The position numbers were made by a program, and so were the translations under genes. Below the pieces are notes generated by a model that was not told where the DNA came from, made no database searches, and saw nothing but the letters and a program-made list of their open reading frames with translations. From NCBI RefSeq assembly GCF_900106065.1, contig NZ_LT629796.1, positions 2,330,001-2,394,000 on the forward strand: DNA of 64,000 nucleotides, read 5' to 3'. The number at the start of each line of letters is the position of its first letter. Positions within the stretch are counted from its first letter, which is position 1. This document shows positions 1-8,384 of the stretch, one piece after another. This stretch comes from Pseudomonas mandelii (lineage in GTDB: Bacteria > Pseudomonadota > Gammaproteobacteria > Pseudomonadales > Pseudomonadaceae).

Positions 1-1095
1 GCCCAGGCGATGCTCGCGGTGCTGGTGGCGGCGTGTCCTTGCGCGTTGGTGTTATCGGCGCCGGCCACGGCGATTGCCGGCGTGGCGGTGGCGGCGCGGC
101 ATGGGATTCTGATTCGCAGCTCGGCGTTCCTGGAAGAGTTGGCGGACCTCACGTCGCTGGTGGTCGACAAGACCGGAACCCTGACGTTTGGCACCTTGCG
201 CTTGCAGTCCATCGACAGCCCGCTGGAGGACCGCAGTCACGTGCTTAAACTCGCTGCGAGCCTCGGCTCGGCCAGCAGTCATCCGGTGAGCCGTGCGCTC
301 GCGGGGTTGGTCACTCAGGAACATTTTCTGCTGCTGTCGGACATCCACGAGCGCCAGGGCCTGGGCGTGGTCGCGATGACGGAGCAGGGCGAAGCAGCGC
401 TCGGCCGTCCAGAGCTATTCGCGCAACTGGGCATCGCCACTTCGGCGGTTCCCGAACACGATGGCCCGATTGCCGGGCTGGCACTCAACGGTGAATTCCT
501 GGCCTGGCTGTTGCTGGCAGACAGCGTCAAACCTGAGGCGCGTTTTGCCTTGAGTGAATTGCGTGAACTGGGTTTGGGTCGCCAGTTGTTGCTCACCGGA
601 GATCGGCAAAGCGTCGCACATACACTGGCACGGGATGTCGGCATTACCGATGTTGAGGCGCAGGCACTGCCTGAGGACAAACTCAACCGGGTGCTGACGG
701 AAATCGGCAACGGCTTCCGGCCGATGGTGGTGGGGGATGGCATCAACGATTCGCTGGCACTCAAGGCCGGCGTCGTGGGGGTGGCCATGGGCGCGGGTGG
801 CGCGGACATCGCGCTGGCGTCGGCGGATATTGTGTTGATCGGCAGCGACCTGCGTCGCCTCGGCACCTGTGTCCGGTTGAGTCGCCAATGTCGGCAGACC
901 TTGCAGGTCAACGTGATCATCGGTCTGGGCTGGACCCTGGCGATTGTCGCGTTTGCGGCATTCGGCTGGCTCGGTGCTGCGGGGGCGATGATTGCAGCGT
1001 TGCTGCATAACCTCAGTACGTTGTTGGTGCTCGGTAATGCGGGGCGTCTGCTGCGCTTTCAGGAGCCTTTGCTGAAAATTAAAGACGAGGCTTGA
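1..1095 (+). CDS. Heavy-metal-translocating P1B-type ATPase, 3' part only
   Basis: The gene enters from upstream of the window; the reading frame is open from base 1, so the metal-binding N-terminus and first membrane helices are missing. Visible parts are the CPC membrane motif (ACPCALVLSAP) near the left edge, the phosphorylation site DKTGT about 55 residues later, the SSHPVSRA motif of the nucleotide-binding domain, the TGDR motif and the hinge GDGIND. Two C-terminal membrane segments follow. These are family hallmarks of P1B ATPases that export soft or transition metals across the inner membrane. The last helix carries HNLST rather than the Asp-Lys-Gly motif usual in Zn/Cd exporters, so the metal cannot be named. 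Family call is secure; specificity is open. Confidence 0.9.
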   Translation, partial: AQAMLAVLVAACPCALVLSAPATAIAGVAVAARHGILIRSSAFLEELADLTSLVVDKTGTLTFGTLRLQSIDSPLEDRSHVLKLAASLGSASSHPVSRALAGLVTQEHFLLLSDIHERQGLGVVAMTEQGEAALGRPELFAQLGIATSAVPEHDGPIAGLALNGEFLAWLLLADSVKPEARFALSELRELGLGRQLLLTGDRQSVAHTLARDVGITDVEAQALPEDKLNRVLTEIGNGFRPMVVGDGINDSLALKAGVVGVAMGAGGADIALASADIVLIGSDLRRLGTCVRLSRQCRQTLQVNVIIGLGWTLAIVAFAAFGWLGAAGAMIAALLHNLSTLLVLGNAGRLLRFQEPLLKIKDEA

Positions 1096-1199
1096 ACGCT
1101 TCTAAACCAGGGCTATGAGGGCAAAACCGAGTTTTTAGAACTGTGCATCAAATTTGTAGTCATCTAGGGTAAGGACCATCTGCTTTTGTGGACGCACGA

Positions 1200-1311
1200 C
1201 GGCTGGTTTAAGCGCCGCGAGTTATAGAAAAACGCTATTAAATCGATAGCCAGCTATTTTTCTAGGATGGTCTACCCTCACATCAGACGTCTGAAACAAG
1301 GGGGACTTTCC
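1200..1311 (+). promoter_or_regulatory. Promoter/leader region of cfa
   Basis: This AT-richer stretch contains TATAGAAAAACGCTATTAAA and CTATTTTTCTAGGAT, candidate -10 elements of the stationary-phase (RpoS) kind known to drive cfa in pseudomonads. No single -35/-10 pair stands out. The ribosome binding site AGGGGGA lies 7 bases before the ATG at 1312 and decides that start over the upstream in-frame ATG at 1267. Confidence 0.3.
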
Positions 1312-2496
1312 ATGCTCGCGCAACTTCCACCGGCCTTACAGAATCTGCAGTTACCGCTACGCCTGCGACTCTGGGACGGCCATGAATTCAACCTGGGGCC
1401 GACGCCCAGCGTCACTATTGTGGTCAAGGACCCACAAATGGTTACCCAGTTCACTCATCCCAGCCTGGACGCGCTCGGAGCGGCGTTTGTCGAAGGCAAG
1501 CTGGAACTCGAAGGCTCCATCAGCGACGTGATCCGCGTTTGTGATGAATGGAGTCAGGCGTTGTTGAGCGAGGACGACGACAGTCAGCCTGTGCGCACGT
1601 TCCACGACAAGGAAACCGACGCGAAGGCGATTTCCTACCACTACGACCTTTCCAATGCGTTTTATCAGCTGTGGCTCGACAGCGACATGGCGTATTCCTG
1701 CGCCTATTTCGAGACCGGCAGCGAAACGCTGGAGCAAGCCCAGCAAGCCAAGTTCCGCCACCTGTGCCGCAAGCTACGTCTGCAACCGGGTGAATACCTG
1801 CTGGATGTCGGTTGCGGTTGGGGAGGGCTGGCCCGTTTCGCGGCCCGCGAGTTTGGCGCGAAAGTGTTCGGGATTACCCTGAGTAAAGAGCAACTGGCCC
1901 TGGCCCGTGAAAGAGTGACCGCCGAAGGCCTGGACGATCTGGTTGAACTGCAACTGCTCGACTACCGCGATCTGCCTCAGGACGGGCGCTTCGATAAGGT
2001 GGTCAGCGTCGGCATGTTCGAACACGTCGGCCACGCCAACCTGGCCGAGTACTGCAAGACCTTGTTCGGCGCAGTGAAAGAGGGCGGCCTGGTAATGAAC
2101 CACGGGATCACCGCCAAGCACACGGATGGCCGACCTGTGGGGCGCGGTGCCGGGGATTTCATCGAGAAATATGTGTTCCCCAACGGCGAGTTGCCGCACC
2201 TGTCGATGATCTCCGCCGAGATCAGCGAAGCGGGGCTGGAAATCGTCGATGTCGAGAGCCTGCGCCTGCACTACGCGCGCACCCTGGACCATTGGAGCGA
2301 ACGCCTGGAGGACAATCTGGAAGCGGCTTCAAAACTGGTTCCGGAACAGGCGCTGCGGATCTGGCGGTTGTACCTGGCGGGATGCGCTTACGCGTTCGCC
2401 AGAGGCTGGATCAACCTGCACCAGATCCTCGCGGTGAAAGCCCACGCCGATGGCAGCCATGAACTGCCTTGGACGCGAGACGACATCTACCTTTAG
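1312..2496 (+). CDS. cfa: Cyclopropane-fatty-acyl-phospholipid synthase
   Basis: The 394-residue protein transfers a methylene group from S-adenosylmethionine to the double bond of unsaturated acyl chains in membrane phospholipids, a stationary-phase and acid/solvent stress adaptation. The SAM-binding motif [10 protein letters not shown] is at residues 163-172, preceded by the family motif [15 protein letters not shown] (109-123) and followed by VGMFEHVG. Length matches Pseudomonas Cfa/CfaB. The start at 1312 is chosen because a strong ribosome binding site precedes it; 15 further codons upstream are open but have none. The stop overlaps the stop of the convergent cardiolipin synthase gene by a few bases, so two membrane-lipid enzymes lie tail to tail. 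Confidence 0.93.
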   Translation: MLAQLPPALQNLQLPLRLRLWDGHEFNLGPTPSVTIVVKDPQMVTQFTHPSLDALGAAFVEGKLELEGSISDVIRVCDEWSQALLSEDDDSQPVRTFHDKETDAKAISYHYDLSNAFYQLWLDSDMAYSCAYFETGSETLEQAQQAKFRHLCRKLRLQPGEYLLDVGCGWGGLARFAAREFGAKVFGITLSKEQLALARERVTAEGLDDLVELQLLDYRDLPQDGRFDKVVSVGMFEHVGHANLAEYCKTLFGAVKEGGLVMNHGITAKHTDGRPVGRGAGDFIEKYVFPNGELPHLSMISAEISEAGLEIVDVESLRLHYARTLDHWSERLEDNLEAASKLVPEQALRIWRLYLAGCAYAFARGWINLHQILAVKAHADGSHELPWTRDDIYL

Positions 2497-3932
2497 AGAA
2501 TCGGTGAAATAAGCCGGGCGATCCGCATGCCGACCTGTTGCAGGCGGCGGGTCTCCCGGCTTTCTTCTTTGGCGATCTCGTGGGCCTGGGCGAAGTCATC
2601 ATTGAGCATCTGTTCCACCTCGGCGGCAAACGCGCTGTCGACGGTCAGTAACATCACTTCGAAATTGAGCCGGAATGAGCGGTTATCCAGGTTGGCGCTG
2701 CCTATGGCGCTGATTTCACTGTCGATCAACACCACCTTCTGATGCAAGAAACCCGGCGCGTACCGAAACACGCGCACGCCTGCGCGCACGGCTTCGAAAG
2801 CATAAAGGCTTGAGGCCGCGTAAACGATTCGGTGGTCCGGTCGTGAGGGCAGAAGCAGCCGCACATCCACGCCTCGAAGAGCGGCCAGTCTCAACGCAGC
2901 GAACACGGCTTCGTCGGGGATGAAGTAGGGGCTGGTGATCCACACCCTTTCTGTTGCCGCATGGATGGCTTCGACGAAGAACAATGAACAGGTTTCGTAG
3001 GAATCGGCCGGGCCGCTGGCGAGTAATTGGCAGAGCACACCGTCGTCCGGATACACGTCCGGCAGGATCAGTGGTGGCAATGATCGCGCCGCCCAGAACC
3101 AGTCTTCGGCAAACGATTCCTGCATGCAGGCCACCACCGGCCCGCATACGCGCACGTGGGTATCGCGCCAGGGCGCCAGCGGCGGTTTCTCGCCCATGTA
3201 TTCGTCGCCAACGTTATGCCCGCCGACGAAGCCCAGAATCCCGTCGACCACGACGATCTTGCGGTGATTGCGGAAGTTGACCTGGAAGCGGTTAAGCCAG
3301 CCGCTGCGGGTGGCGAAGGCTTTGACCTCTACGCCGGCATCGCGCAACGGCTGCACGTAACTGTGGGGCAGGGAATGGCTGCCGATGCGGTCGTACAGCA
3401 AGTGTATGGCCACGCCTTCTGCGGCTTTCTTCAGCAGCAGGGTTTGCAGGCGCTGGCCGAGGCGGTCGTCGTGGATGATGAAGAATTGAATCAGCACCGC
3501 TTCCTTCGCGTTGTCGATGGCTTCGAAAATTGCGTCGAAGGTGGCTTGGCCGTTGATCAGCAAGCGCACTTCGTTGTTCGCCAGGCACGGCATGCGCCCC
3601 AGTTTCGGCATCGCCCGCAGGGACGCGTAGGCGTTGGAGGCGCGTGCGGTCAGCGCCTCTTCTACCCAGGGGCGCCAGTTGAGCTCTGAGATCGCCTTGC
3701 GCATTTCCTCGTTGGCCTGGCGCCGCGCCTTGATGTAGCCATCGAAGGTGCTGCGGCCAAAGACCAAGTACGGAATAAGCGTGAGGTAAGGCATGAAGAT
3801 CAACGACAGGGCCCAGGCGATAGCGCCCTGGGCGGTCCGGACGGTGAGTACGGCGTGGATGGCTGCGATCAGGCCCAGCGTATGAAGCAGTGCAATCATG
3901 TAGCCGAAAATGTGCGGTCCAAAGTAATCCAT
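2493..3932 (-). CDS. cls: Cardiolipin synthase (phospholipase D superfamily)
   Basis: This 479-residue inner-membrane enzyme condenses two phosphatidylglycerols into cardiolipin and glycerol. Two N-terminal hydrophobic helices (about residues 8-30 and 36-58) are followed by two PLD domains, each with the catalytic HxKxxxxD motif: HRKIVVVD at 223-230 and HQKVVLID at 397-404. The PLD region also shows GSANLDNRS after the second motif. Length and layout match ClsA. The ATG at 3932 is preferred over a TTG nine codons upstream because an AGGAG precedes it. It converges on cfa with overlapping stop codons. Confidence 0.93.
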   Translation of the reverse strand: MDYFGPHIFGYMIALLHTLGLIAAIHAVLTVRTAQGAIAWALSLIFMPYLTLIPYLVFGRSTFDGYIKARRQANEEMRKAISELNWRPWVEEALTARASNAYASLRAMPKLGRMPCLANNEVRLLINGQATFDAIFEAIDNAKEAVLIQFFIIHDDRLGQRLQTLLLKKAAEGVAIHLLYDRIGSHSLPHSYVQPLRDAGVEVKAFATRSGWLNRFQVNFRNHRKIVVVDGILGFVGGHNVGDEYMGEKPPLAPWRDTHVRVCGPVVACMQESFAEDWFWAARSLPPLILPDVYPDDGVLCQLLASGPADSYETCSLFFVEAIHAATERVWITSPYFIPDEAVFAALRLAALRGVDVRLLLPSRPDHRIVYAASSLYAFEAVRAGVRVFRYAPGFLHQKVVLIDSEISAIGSANLDNRSFRLNFEVMLLTVDSAFAAEVEQMLNDDFAQAHEIAKEESRETRRLQQVGMRIARLISPIL

Positions 3933-4063
3933 GGGGCAGCCTTGCTCCTGAAGATTCAATGCTTAACAGACCATGTTCCGTGCAGAATGTCGCTATTTAA
4001 TTGGCCCATGAACTGAAGCCTGCGGCTGACGTCTAACGGCCACTACTGATCAGGAGTTACTCG

Positions 4064-4585
4064 ATGAACGTTCGTCTGCTGGGTTTGGCCGTGGCTTTAG
4101 GTTTAGCAGTTCCCCTGGCCGCTCAGGCGCAGATGCTGCAGCCAGGTTTGTGGGAGTTGACCACGAGCAACATGAAGGTCGATGACCAGAACCTGCCGGA
4201 CTTGCAGCTGATCCTCGGCCAGTTGCAGGGCCAGATGACTCCGCAACAGCGTGCGCAGCTGGAGAAGCAGGGCATCACCATGGGCGGAAAGGGGATTCGG
4301 GCGTGCCTGACGCCGGAGCAAGTGAAGTCAGACAATATCCCGCTGACGGACCCGCAATCGGGCTGCAAACAGGAAATCACTGACCGCAGCGGTAATCAGT
4401 GGAAATTCCGTTTCAGCTGTCCGAAAGCGCAGGGCGCGGGAGTCGCCACTTTCCTCAGTGATCGTGAGTTCACCACCAAGGTCAACGGCACGTTCAATGC
4501 GACCGGCCTTCAGCAGAAGGGTAGCCTCGATACTCGCGCCGTGTGGTTGGGTCAGGATTGCGGGGCGGTCAAGCCGAGGGCTTAA
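4064..4585 (+). CDS. Secreted DUF3617 family protein
   Basis: A 173-residue protein with a clear N-terminal signal peptide (about residues 1-22, ending AQA), so it is probably periplasmic. The mature part starts LQPGLWELT and includes a Cys pair pattern (RACLT, GCKQE, FSCPK, QDCG) typical of DUF3617 proteins, whose biochemical role is unknown. CAGGAG before the ATG supports the start. It stands alone between cls on the other strand and a REP doublet. The family name is recalled from the N-terminal and Cys pattern; no function is proposed. Confidence 0.75.
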   Translation: MNVRLLGLAVALGLAVPLAAQAQMLQPGLWELTTSNMKVDDQNLPDLQLILGQLQGQMTPQQRAQLEKQGITMGGKGIRACLTPEQVKSDNIPLTDPQSGCKQEITDRSGNQWKFRFSCPKAQGAGVATFLSDREFTTKVNGTFNATGLQQKGSLDTRAVWLGQDCGAVKPRA

Positions 4586-4587
4586 AA

Positions 4588-4657
4588 GCTTCGCGGGCAA
4601 GCCTCGCTCCTACAGGGTCGATGCAGATCCTGTGGGAGCGAGGCTTGCCCGCGAAGG
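4588..4657. repeat. REP doublet (TTCGCGGGCAAGCCTCGCTCC type)
   Basis: Two copies of the same GC-rich element in opposite orientation, CTTCGCGGGCAAGCCTCGCT and its reverse complement, flank a short spacer. This fits the inverted-pair (REPIN-like) arrangement common in Pseudomonas gaps. The element can fold into one long hairpin between two convergent genes. Related copies occur at 17221, 40280, 50913 and 52051. Confidence 0.85.
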
Positions 4658-4664
4658 AGCCGGC

Positions 4665-5570
4665 TCAGACTCTCGCAATGCCAATTGACCTCAACCACTC
4701 ACACACCGCATCAACCGCCATCCTGCCGAAATCCTCTCCGGTGCGGCTGCGCACACTGACAAACCCGCCGGCTTTTTCTTTCTCACCGATCACCACCAGA
4801 TACGGCACTTGCTGACTATGCTCGCGGATCTTGTGGCGGACTTTCTCGTTGCGCAGATCAGCACGAGCGCGCACGCCACCCCGGCGCAACGCCTCGGTCA
4901 CCGACTGTGCGTAATCCGCCTGACGCTCGTCCATGCTGACAATGATCACGTGCGGCGGCGACCGCCAGTCATCCAGTTCCTGTTGGCTGGGCCAGCACGT
5001 TCCATAAACCCGTTGTGGCGCGGTGCCGCTGATGTGATCGAGCGCGAATGCCTGCAACACCCGGGTTGCGGGAACATGCGGCCCCACTGACAGACACTCG
5101 AAGTCCCCAAGGAGATAGGGCAATGACTTTTCCGGGGGCGTCGATCCGGTTGGCGGCTTTCTGCGCCGGATCGAATGGTTGGTTGCAGCCAGGGTCCTCA
5201 TGCGCGCTTCGATACCGGCAAGGTCGACCAGGTGTAACAGACGCTCAAACGAAAACTCGTAGAAGAAGCCATCACCCATCGCCGATCCGATCTGTAATTG
5301 CGCTTTTGGATAGAGTTGCTTGATGGCCACCGCCAGCATCAATGCGCAGGAGCGTCGCAAGATCTCCAACCCATCGGGTTCCTGAGGCGTGACGATGCCG
5401 ACCCGGGCATCGGCCTCGATCATGAACTCACAGTCCACCAGAACACCGTCCACCCGACCAGCCACGGCCGCTCTGGCCAGCCCGGCACCGATGCTCGCGG
5501 CGAATTCATACACCGACAACGGCTGGTCGTATTCACGCAATGAACCATCGCTCAGGGTGATGTGAATCAT
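4665..5570 (-). CDS. Threonyl-tRNA synthetase-like protein lacking the aminoacylation core
   Basis: The 301-residue product is a composite of ThrRS parts. Residues 1-62 resemble the TGS domain. Residues 65-200 resemble the N-terminal editing domain: the HSCAHLL motif has become RSCALML, losing the editing histidines, but C159 and GPHVP remain. Residues 202-301 match the anticodon-binding domain (ADLRNEKVRHKIREH). The class II catalytic core with its zinc site, about 300 residues in normal ThrRS, is absent; the join is near W202. It cannot charge tRNA alone. It is the last gene of the operon that includes pyrC2, a carbonic anhydrase, ABC transporter genes and folE2. Zur-controlled ThrRS paralogs are known from pseudomonads, so this may be a reduced derivative, a tRNA-binding or regulatory protein, or an in-frame relic. 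Confidence 0.8.
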   Translation of the reverse strand: MIHITLSDGSLREYDQPLSVYEFAASIGAGLARAAVAGRVDGVLVDCEFMIEADARVGIVTPQEPDGLEILRRSCALMLAVAIKQLYPKAQLQIGSAMGDGFFYEFSFERLLHLVDLAGIEARMRTLAATNHSIRRRKPPTGSTPPEKSLPYLLGDFECLSVGPHVPATRVLQAFALDHISGTAPQRVYGTCWPSQQELDDWRSPPHVIIVSMDERQADYAQSVTEALRRGGVRARADLRNEKVRHKIREHSQQVPYLVVIGEKEKAGGFVSVRSRTGEDFGRMAVDAVCEWLRSIGIARV

Positions 5571-5600
5571 GTCGGTGCTCTCGAGTGCAATTAACGCGCG

Positions 5601-6938
5601 TTAGCGCATAAACCGTAGGGGTAAACCCTGGCAGTTGTCATTAAGACGTTTGTCGTGCCAGGCGATTTGCCCCGATACGATCGTGGTGCTGACGCTGTGG
5701 CGAAAACGCTGGCGAGCGAAGGGTGTCCAGCCGCATTGCGACAAGATCGGCTGCCTGGAAACGGCCACGCCCTCTGGCTCGGCTCTGATCAGAACGAGGT
5801 CGGCCCAGTAGCCTTCGCGCAGATAGCCACGGTCGGGAATGGCAAACAGATCAGCCACGCGATGACTGGTCTTGGCCACGAGGGCAGTTATCGGCAGCAC
5901 TTCGTCGATCACCAGTTCCATTAACGCGGGCAGGGCGTGTTGCACCAATGGCAATCCGGACGGGGCCTGGTGGTAGGGCCGTTGTTTTTCCGCCCAGGTG
6001 TGCGGCGCGTGATCGCTGCCGATGACGTCCAGCCGATTGCTCATCAGGGCTTGGCGCAGGGCATCACGATCGGCCTGAGTCTTGATCGCCGGATTGCATT
6101 TGATCAGGTTGCCGAGGCTCGGGTAGTCGCGATCATCGAACAGCAAATGATGCAGGCAGACTTCGGCGCTAATGCGCTTGTGTGTCAGCGGTTTGTCTTC
6201 GAACAACGCCAGTTCACGCGCGGTGGTCAAATGCAAAACGTGCAGGCGGGTGCCGTGTCGCCTGGCCAGGTCCACGGCCATTGAGGACGAACGAAAGCAC
6301 GCTTCGGCATCGCGAATCTGCGGGTGCACCGAGGCGGGAATGTGCTCCCCAAAACGCTCGAGCACTTTTGCAGCATTGGCTTCGATGCTGGGTGTGTGTT
6401 CGCAATGGGCCAGCAGAAGGGTCGGCACCTCGGCGAACAATCGTTCGAGCGTCTGCGGATCGTCCACCAGCATGTTGCCGGTAGAGGCGCCCATGAACAC
6501 TTTCACACCGGCTACTTCACAGGGATTGAGCGCCGCCACGGTGTCGAGGTTGTCGTTGCTCACGCCGAAGTGAAAGCCGTAGTTGGCGACGGAGTTGATC
6601 GCTGCTCGACGCTTCTTGTCATCGAGTGCCGCGAGGGTCAGGGTTGCCGGATTTGTATTGGGCATGTCCATGAAACTGGTGATGCCGCCCGCCACGGCCG
6701 CCCGCGATTCGGTGTAAAAGCTACCCTTGTCCGGTGCCCCGGGATCTCGGAAATGCACCTGGTCATCGATCATTCCAGGCACTAGCCACTGTCCTTGTGC
6801 ATCGATTTCGACGTGGGCATTTTCTCCGTGGATACTGCCCGCGATCTTCACGATCCTGCCGTTGCTCACCAGCAGGTCGCCATCGAATTCCCGACCTTCG
6901 TTCACCAATCTGGCATTGCGAACCAGCACGCTGCTCAT
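5601..6938 (-). CDS. pyrC: Dihydroorotase paralog (PyrC2 type)
   Basis: A 445-residue amidohydrolase-fold enzyme expected to interconvert carbamoyl-aspartate and dihydroorotate in pyrimidine synthesis. Metal-site positions visible are Q60-V61-H62 in DDQVHFRDPG, the lysine K146 that would be carboxylated (GVKVFMG), H178, H236 and D309 (GSDHAPHT). The first metal ligand, normally His of an HxH pair, is Gln. My recollection is that this occurs in one dihydroorotase subfamily; it may reduce zinc use. The stop of the carbonic anhydrase gene lies 3 bp upstream, so they share a transcript. Placement in a zinc-limitation operon suggests a backup for a zinc-dependent PyrC elsewhere. Confidence 0.88.
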   Translation of the reverse strand: MSSVLVRNARLVNEGREFDGDLLVSNGRIVKIAGSIHGENAHVEIDAQGQWLVPGMIDDQVHFRDPGAPDKGSFYTESRAAVAGGITSFMDMPNTNPATLTLAALDDKKRRAAINSVANYGFHFGVSNDNLDTVAALNPCEVAGVKVFMGASTGNMLVDDPQTLERLFAEVPTLLLAHCEHTPSIEANAAKVLERFGEHIPASVHPQIRDAEACFRSSSMAVDLARRHGTRLHVLHLTTARELALFEDKPLTHKRISAEVCLHHLLFDDRDYPSLGNLIKCNPAIKTQADRDALRQALMSNRLDVIGSDHAPHTWAEKQRPYHQAPSGLPLVQHALPALMELVIDEVLPITALVAKTSHRVADLFAIPDRGYLREGYWADLVLIRAEPEGVAVSRQPILSQCGWTPFARQRFRHSVSTTIVSGQIAWHDKRLNDNCQGLPLRFMR

Positions 6939-6940
6939 GG

Positions 6941-7501
6941 TTAAAACTCGTTCTGCAGGGCTTTGTAGCCGCGCACCAGGTCGACGTTGGTGCGCGCCAC
7001 GTCCTCGGAAAATTCCGAGGCACTGACGCTCACCGGTGGGAACTGCGACAGGTCGGTGTTGGGGCCGATACGGGTGGTGGAGGGCACGTAGAAGTCTTCG
7101 GGCAAGTCACGACCGTCGACCACCGAGTTGTGCCGCACCACGCAGCCATCGCCGACCGCGCAGTTGAACAGTACGCTGTTGAAACCGATGAACACTCGAT
7201 CGCCAACCGTGCAAGGGCCATGAACGATGGAGCGGTGAGCGATTGAACTGAACTCGCCAATGGTCACCGCCGCGCCGGACTTGGAGTGGATCACCACACC
7301 ATCCTGAATGTTCGAGTTGGCGCCGATAGTGATGGGCTCCATCTCGCCTGACGCGTCCACTTCGTCAGCCCGAATGACGGCGTAGGGGCCGACGAAGACG
7401 TTTTCGCCAATCACCACCTTGCCGCAGATGATCGCAGTTTTATCCACATAGGCGGATTCCGCAATCAGTGGCAAATCGCCTGAGGGGTTCTTGCGGATCA
7501 T
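6941..7501 (-). CDS. Gamma-class carbonic anhydrase-like hexapeptide-repeat protein
   Basis: The 186-residue protein has the left-handed beta-helix hexapeptide pattern (IIxGxVVIGENVFVGPYAVIR and later turns) and His residues at the places used by gamma carbonic anhydrases: VVIHSKSG, SIAHRSIVHG. The C-terminal helix follows. Gamma enzymes can work with Fe(II) or Co as well as Zn, which fits a role as replacement for zinc-bound beta-class carbonic anhydrase under zinc starvation. Its ATG overlaps the znuA stop (ATGA), indicating translational coupling. Actual carbonic anhydrase activity is inferred from family and context only. Confidence 0.85.
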   Translation of the reverse strand: MIRKNPSGDLPLIAESAYVDKTAIICGKVVIGENVFVGPYAVIRADEVDASGEMEPITIGANSNIQDGVVIHSKSGAAVTIGEFSSIAHRSIVHGPCTVGDRVFIGFNSVLFNCAVGDGCVVRHNSVVDGRDLPEDFYVPSTTRIGPNTDLSQFPPVSVSASEFSEDVARTNVDLVRGYKALQNEF

Positions 7502-8373
7502 GGCTTGCTCAACGCGTCGTAGAGGGTGTTGAGGTTGTATTCGAACAGGCCGGCAAAGGTACTCGCCGGACCGCTTGCGGCGAGCGCATCGGAGTACAAC
7601 GTGCCACCGATGTGCGCGCCGCTTTCATCGGCAATCTGCTTGAGCAGACGGGCATCCTTGATGTTTTCCATGAACACCGCTTTGACCTTGGCCTGACGAA
7701 TCTGGGTGATCAGTGCAGCGACTTCCGCGGCTGAAGGTTCGCGTTCCGTCGACAGGCCTTGCGGCGCCATGAAGTCGATGCCGTAGGCCTGGCCCAGATA
7801 ACCGAACGCATCGTGAGAGGTGACGATCTTGCGATTGCCCGGTGGTAGCGAACCGAGCTTGGCCTTGGCTTGGGCGAGCAGTGCGTAGATCTGTTTCAGG
7901 TAGGCCTGGCTGTTGCGTTGGTAGTCGGCTGTGTTCGCCGGGTCGGCGGCGATCAGCGCCTTGGTGATGTTGCTGATGTACAGCTCGGTGTTGGCCAGGT
8001 TGTGCCAGGCGTGAGGGTCGGGCACGGTCTCGCCGTCTTCATCCAGGGAGCGCGGGATGACGCCGTGGCTCGCACTGATGACGGGGGCCTTGGTCTCGGT
8101 GCTGGTCACCAGGCGGTCCAGCCATGGCTCGAAACCCAAACCGTTTTTGATGATGAGTCTGGCCCTGAGCAAGGCTTTGGCATCGTCCGGAGTCGGCTCG
8201 TAGGTGTGGGCATCGGCGTCAGGACCGACCATGTTGGTGATCTGGATATGGTCGCCGCCGACCTGATGGGTCATGTCGGCAAGGATGCTGAAACTGGTGA
8301 CCACCTGAAGTTTTTCCGCCGCAGACAACGACATCGACAGCATCAAACTGAACAGCACGAGTAAAGCGCGCAT
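7498..8373 (-). CDS. znuA: Metal ABC transporter substrate-binding protein (cluster A-I; Zn or Mn)
   Basis: A 291-residue periplasmic protein with a signal peptide (about residues 1-19). Likely metal ligands are H56 (DAHTYEP), H121 (DPHAWHN), E210 or E212 (STERE) and D262 (YSDAL). The long His-rich loop of classical ZnuA is missing. An acidic third ligand resembles Mn-binding PsaA/MntC proteins rather than the third His of E. coli ZnuA, yet the operon context points to zinc. The ATG at 8373 is preferred because GAGG lies 9 bases upstream; an ATG five codons earlier is possible. It delivers metal to the ZnuBC-like permease and ATPase encoded just upstream. Confidence 0.85.
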   Translation of the reverse strand: MRALLVLFSLMLSMSLSAAEKLQVVTSFSILADMTHQVGGDHIQITNMVGPDADAHTYEPTPDDAKALLRARLIIKNGLGFEPWLDRLVTSTETKAPVISASHGVIPRSLDEDGETVPDPHAWHNLANTELYISNITKALIAADPANTADYQRNSQAYLKQIYALLAQAKAKLGSLPPGNRKIVTSHDAFGYLGQAYGIDFMAPQGLSTEREPSAAEVAALITQIRQAKVKAVFMENIKDARLLKQIADESGAHIGGTLYSDALAASGPASTFAGLFEYNLNTLYDALSKP

Positions 8374-8384
8374 CGGAAAGAACC

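Noticed and set aside
2954..3689. Plus-strand open frames opposite the cardiolipin synthase gene
   Set aside because: Arg- and Ala-rich translations with no start signals, lying across both catalytic domains of a well-supported gene.
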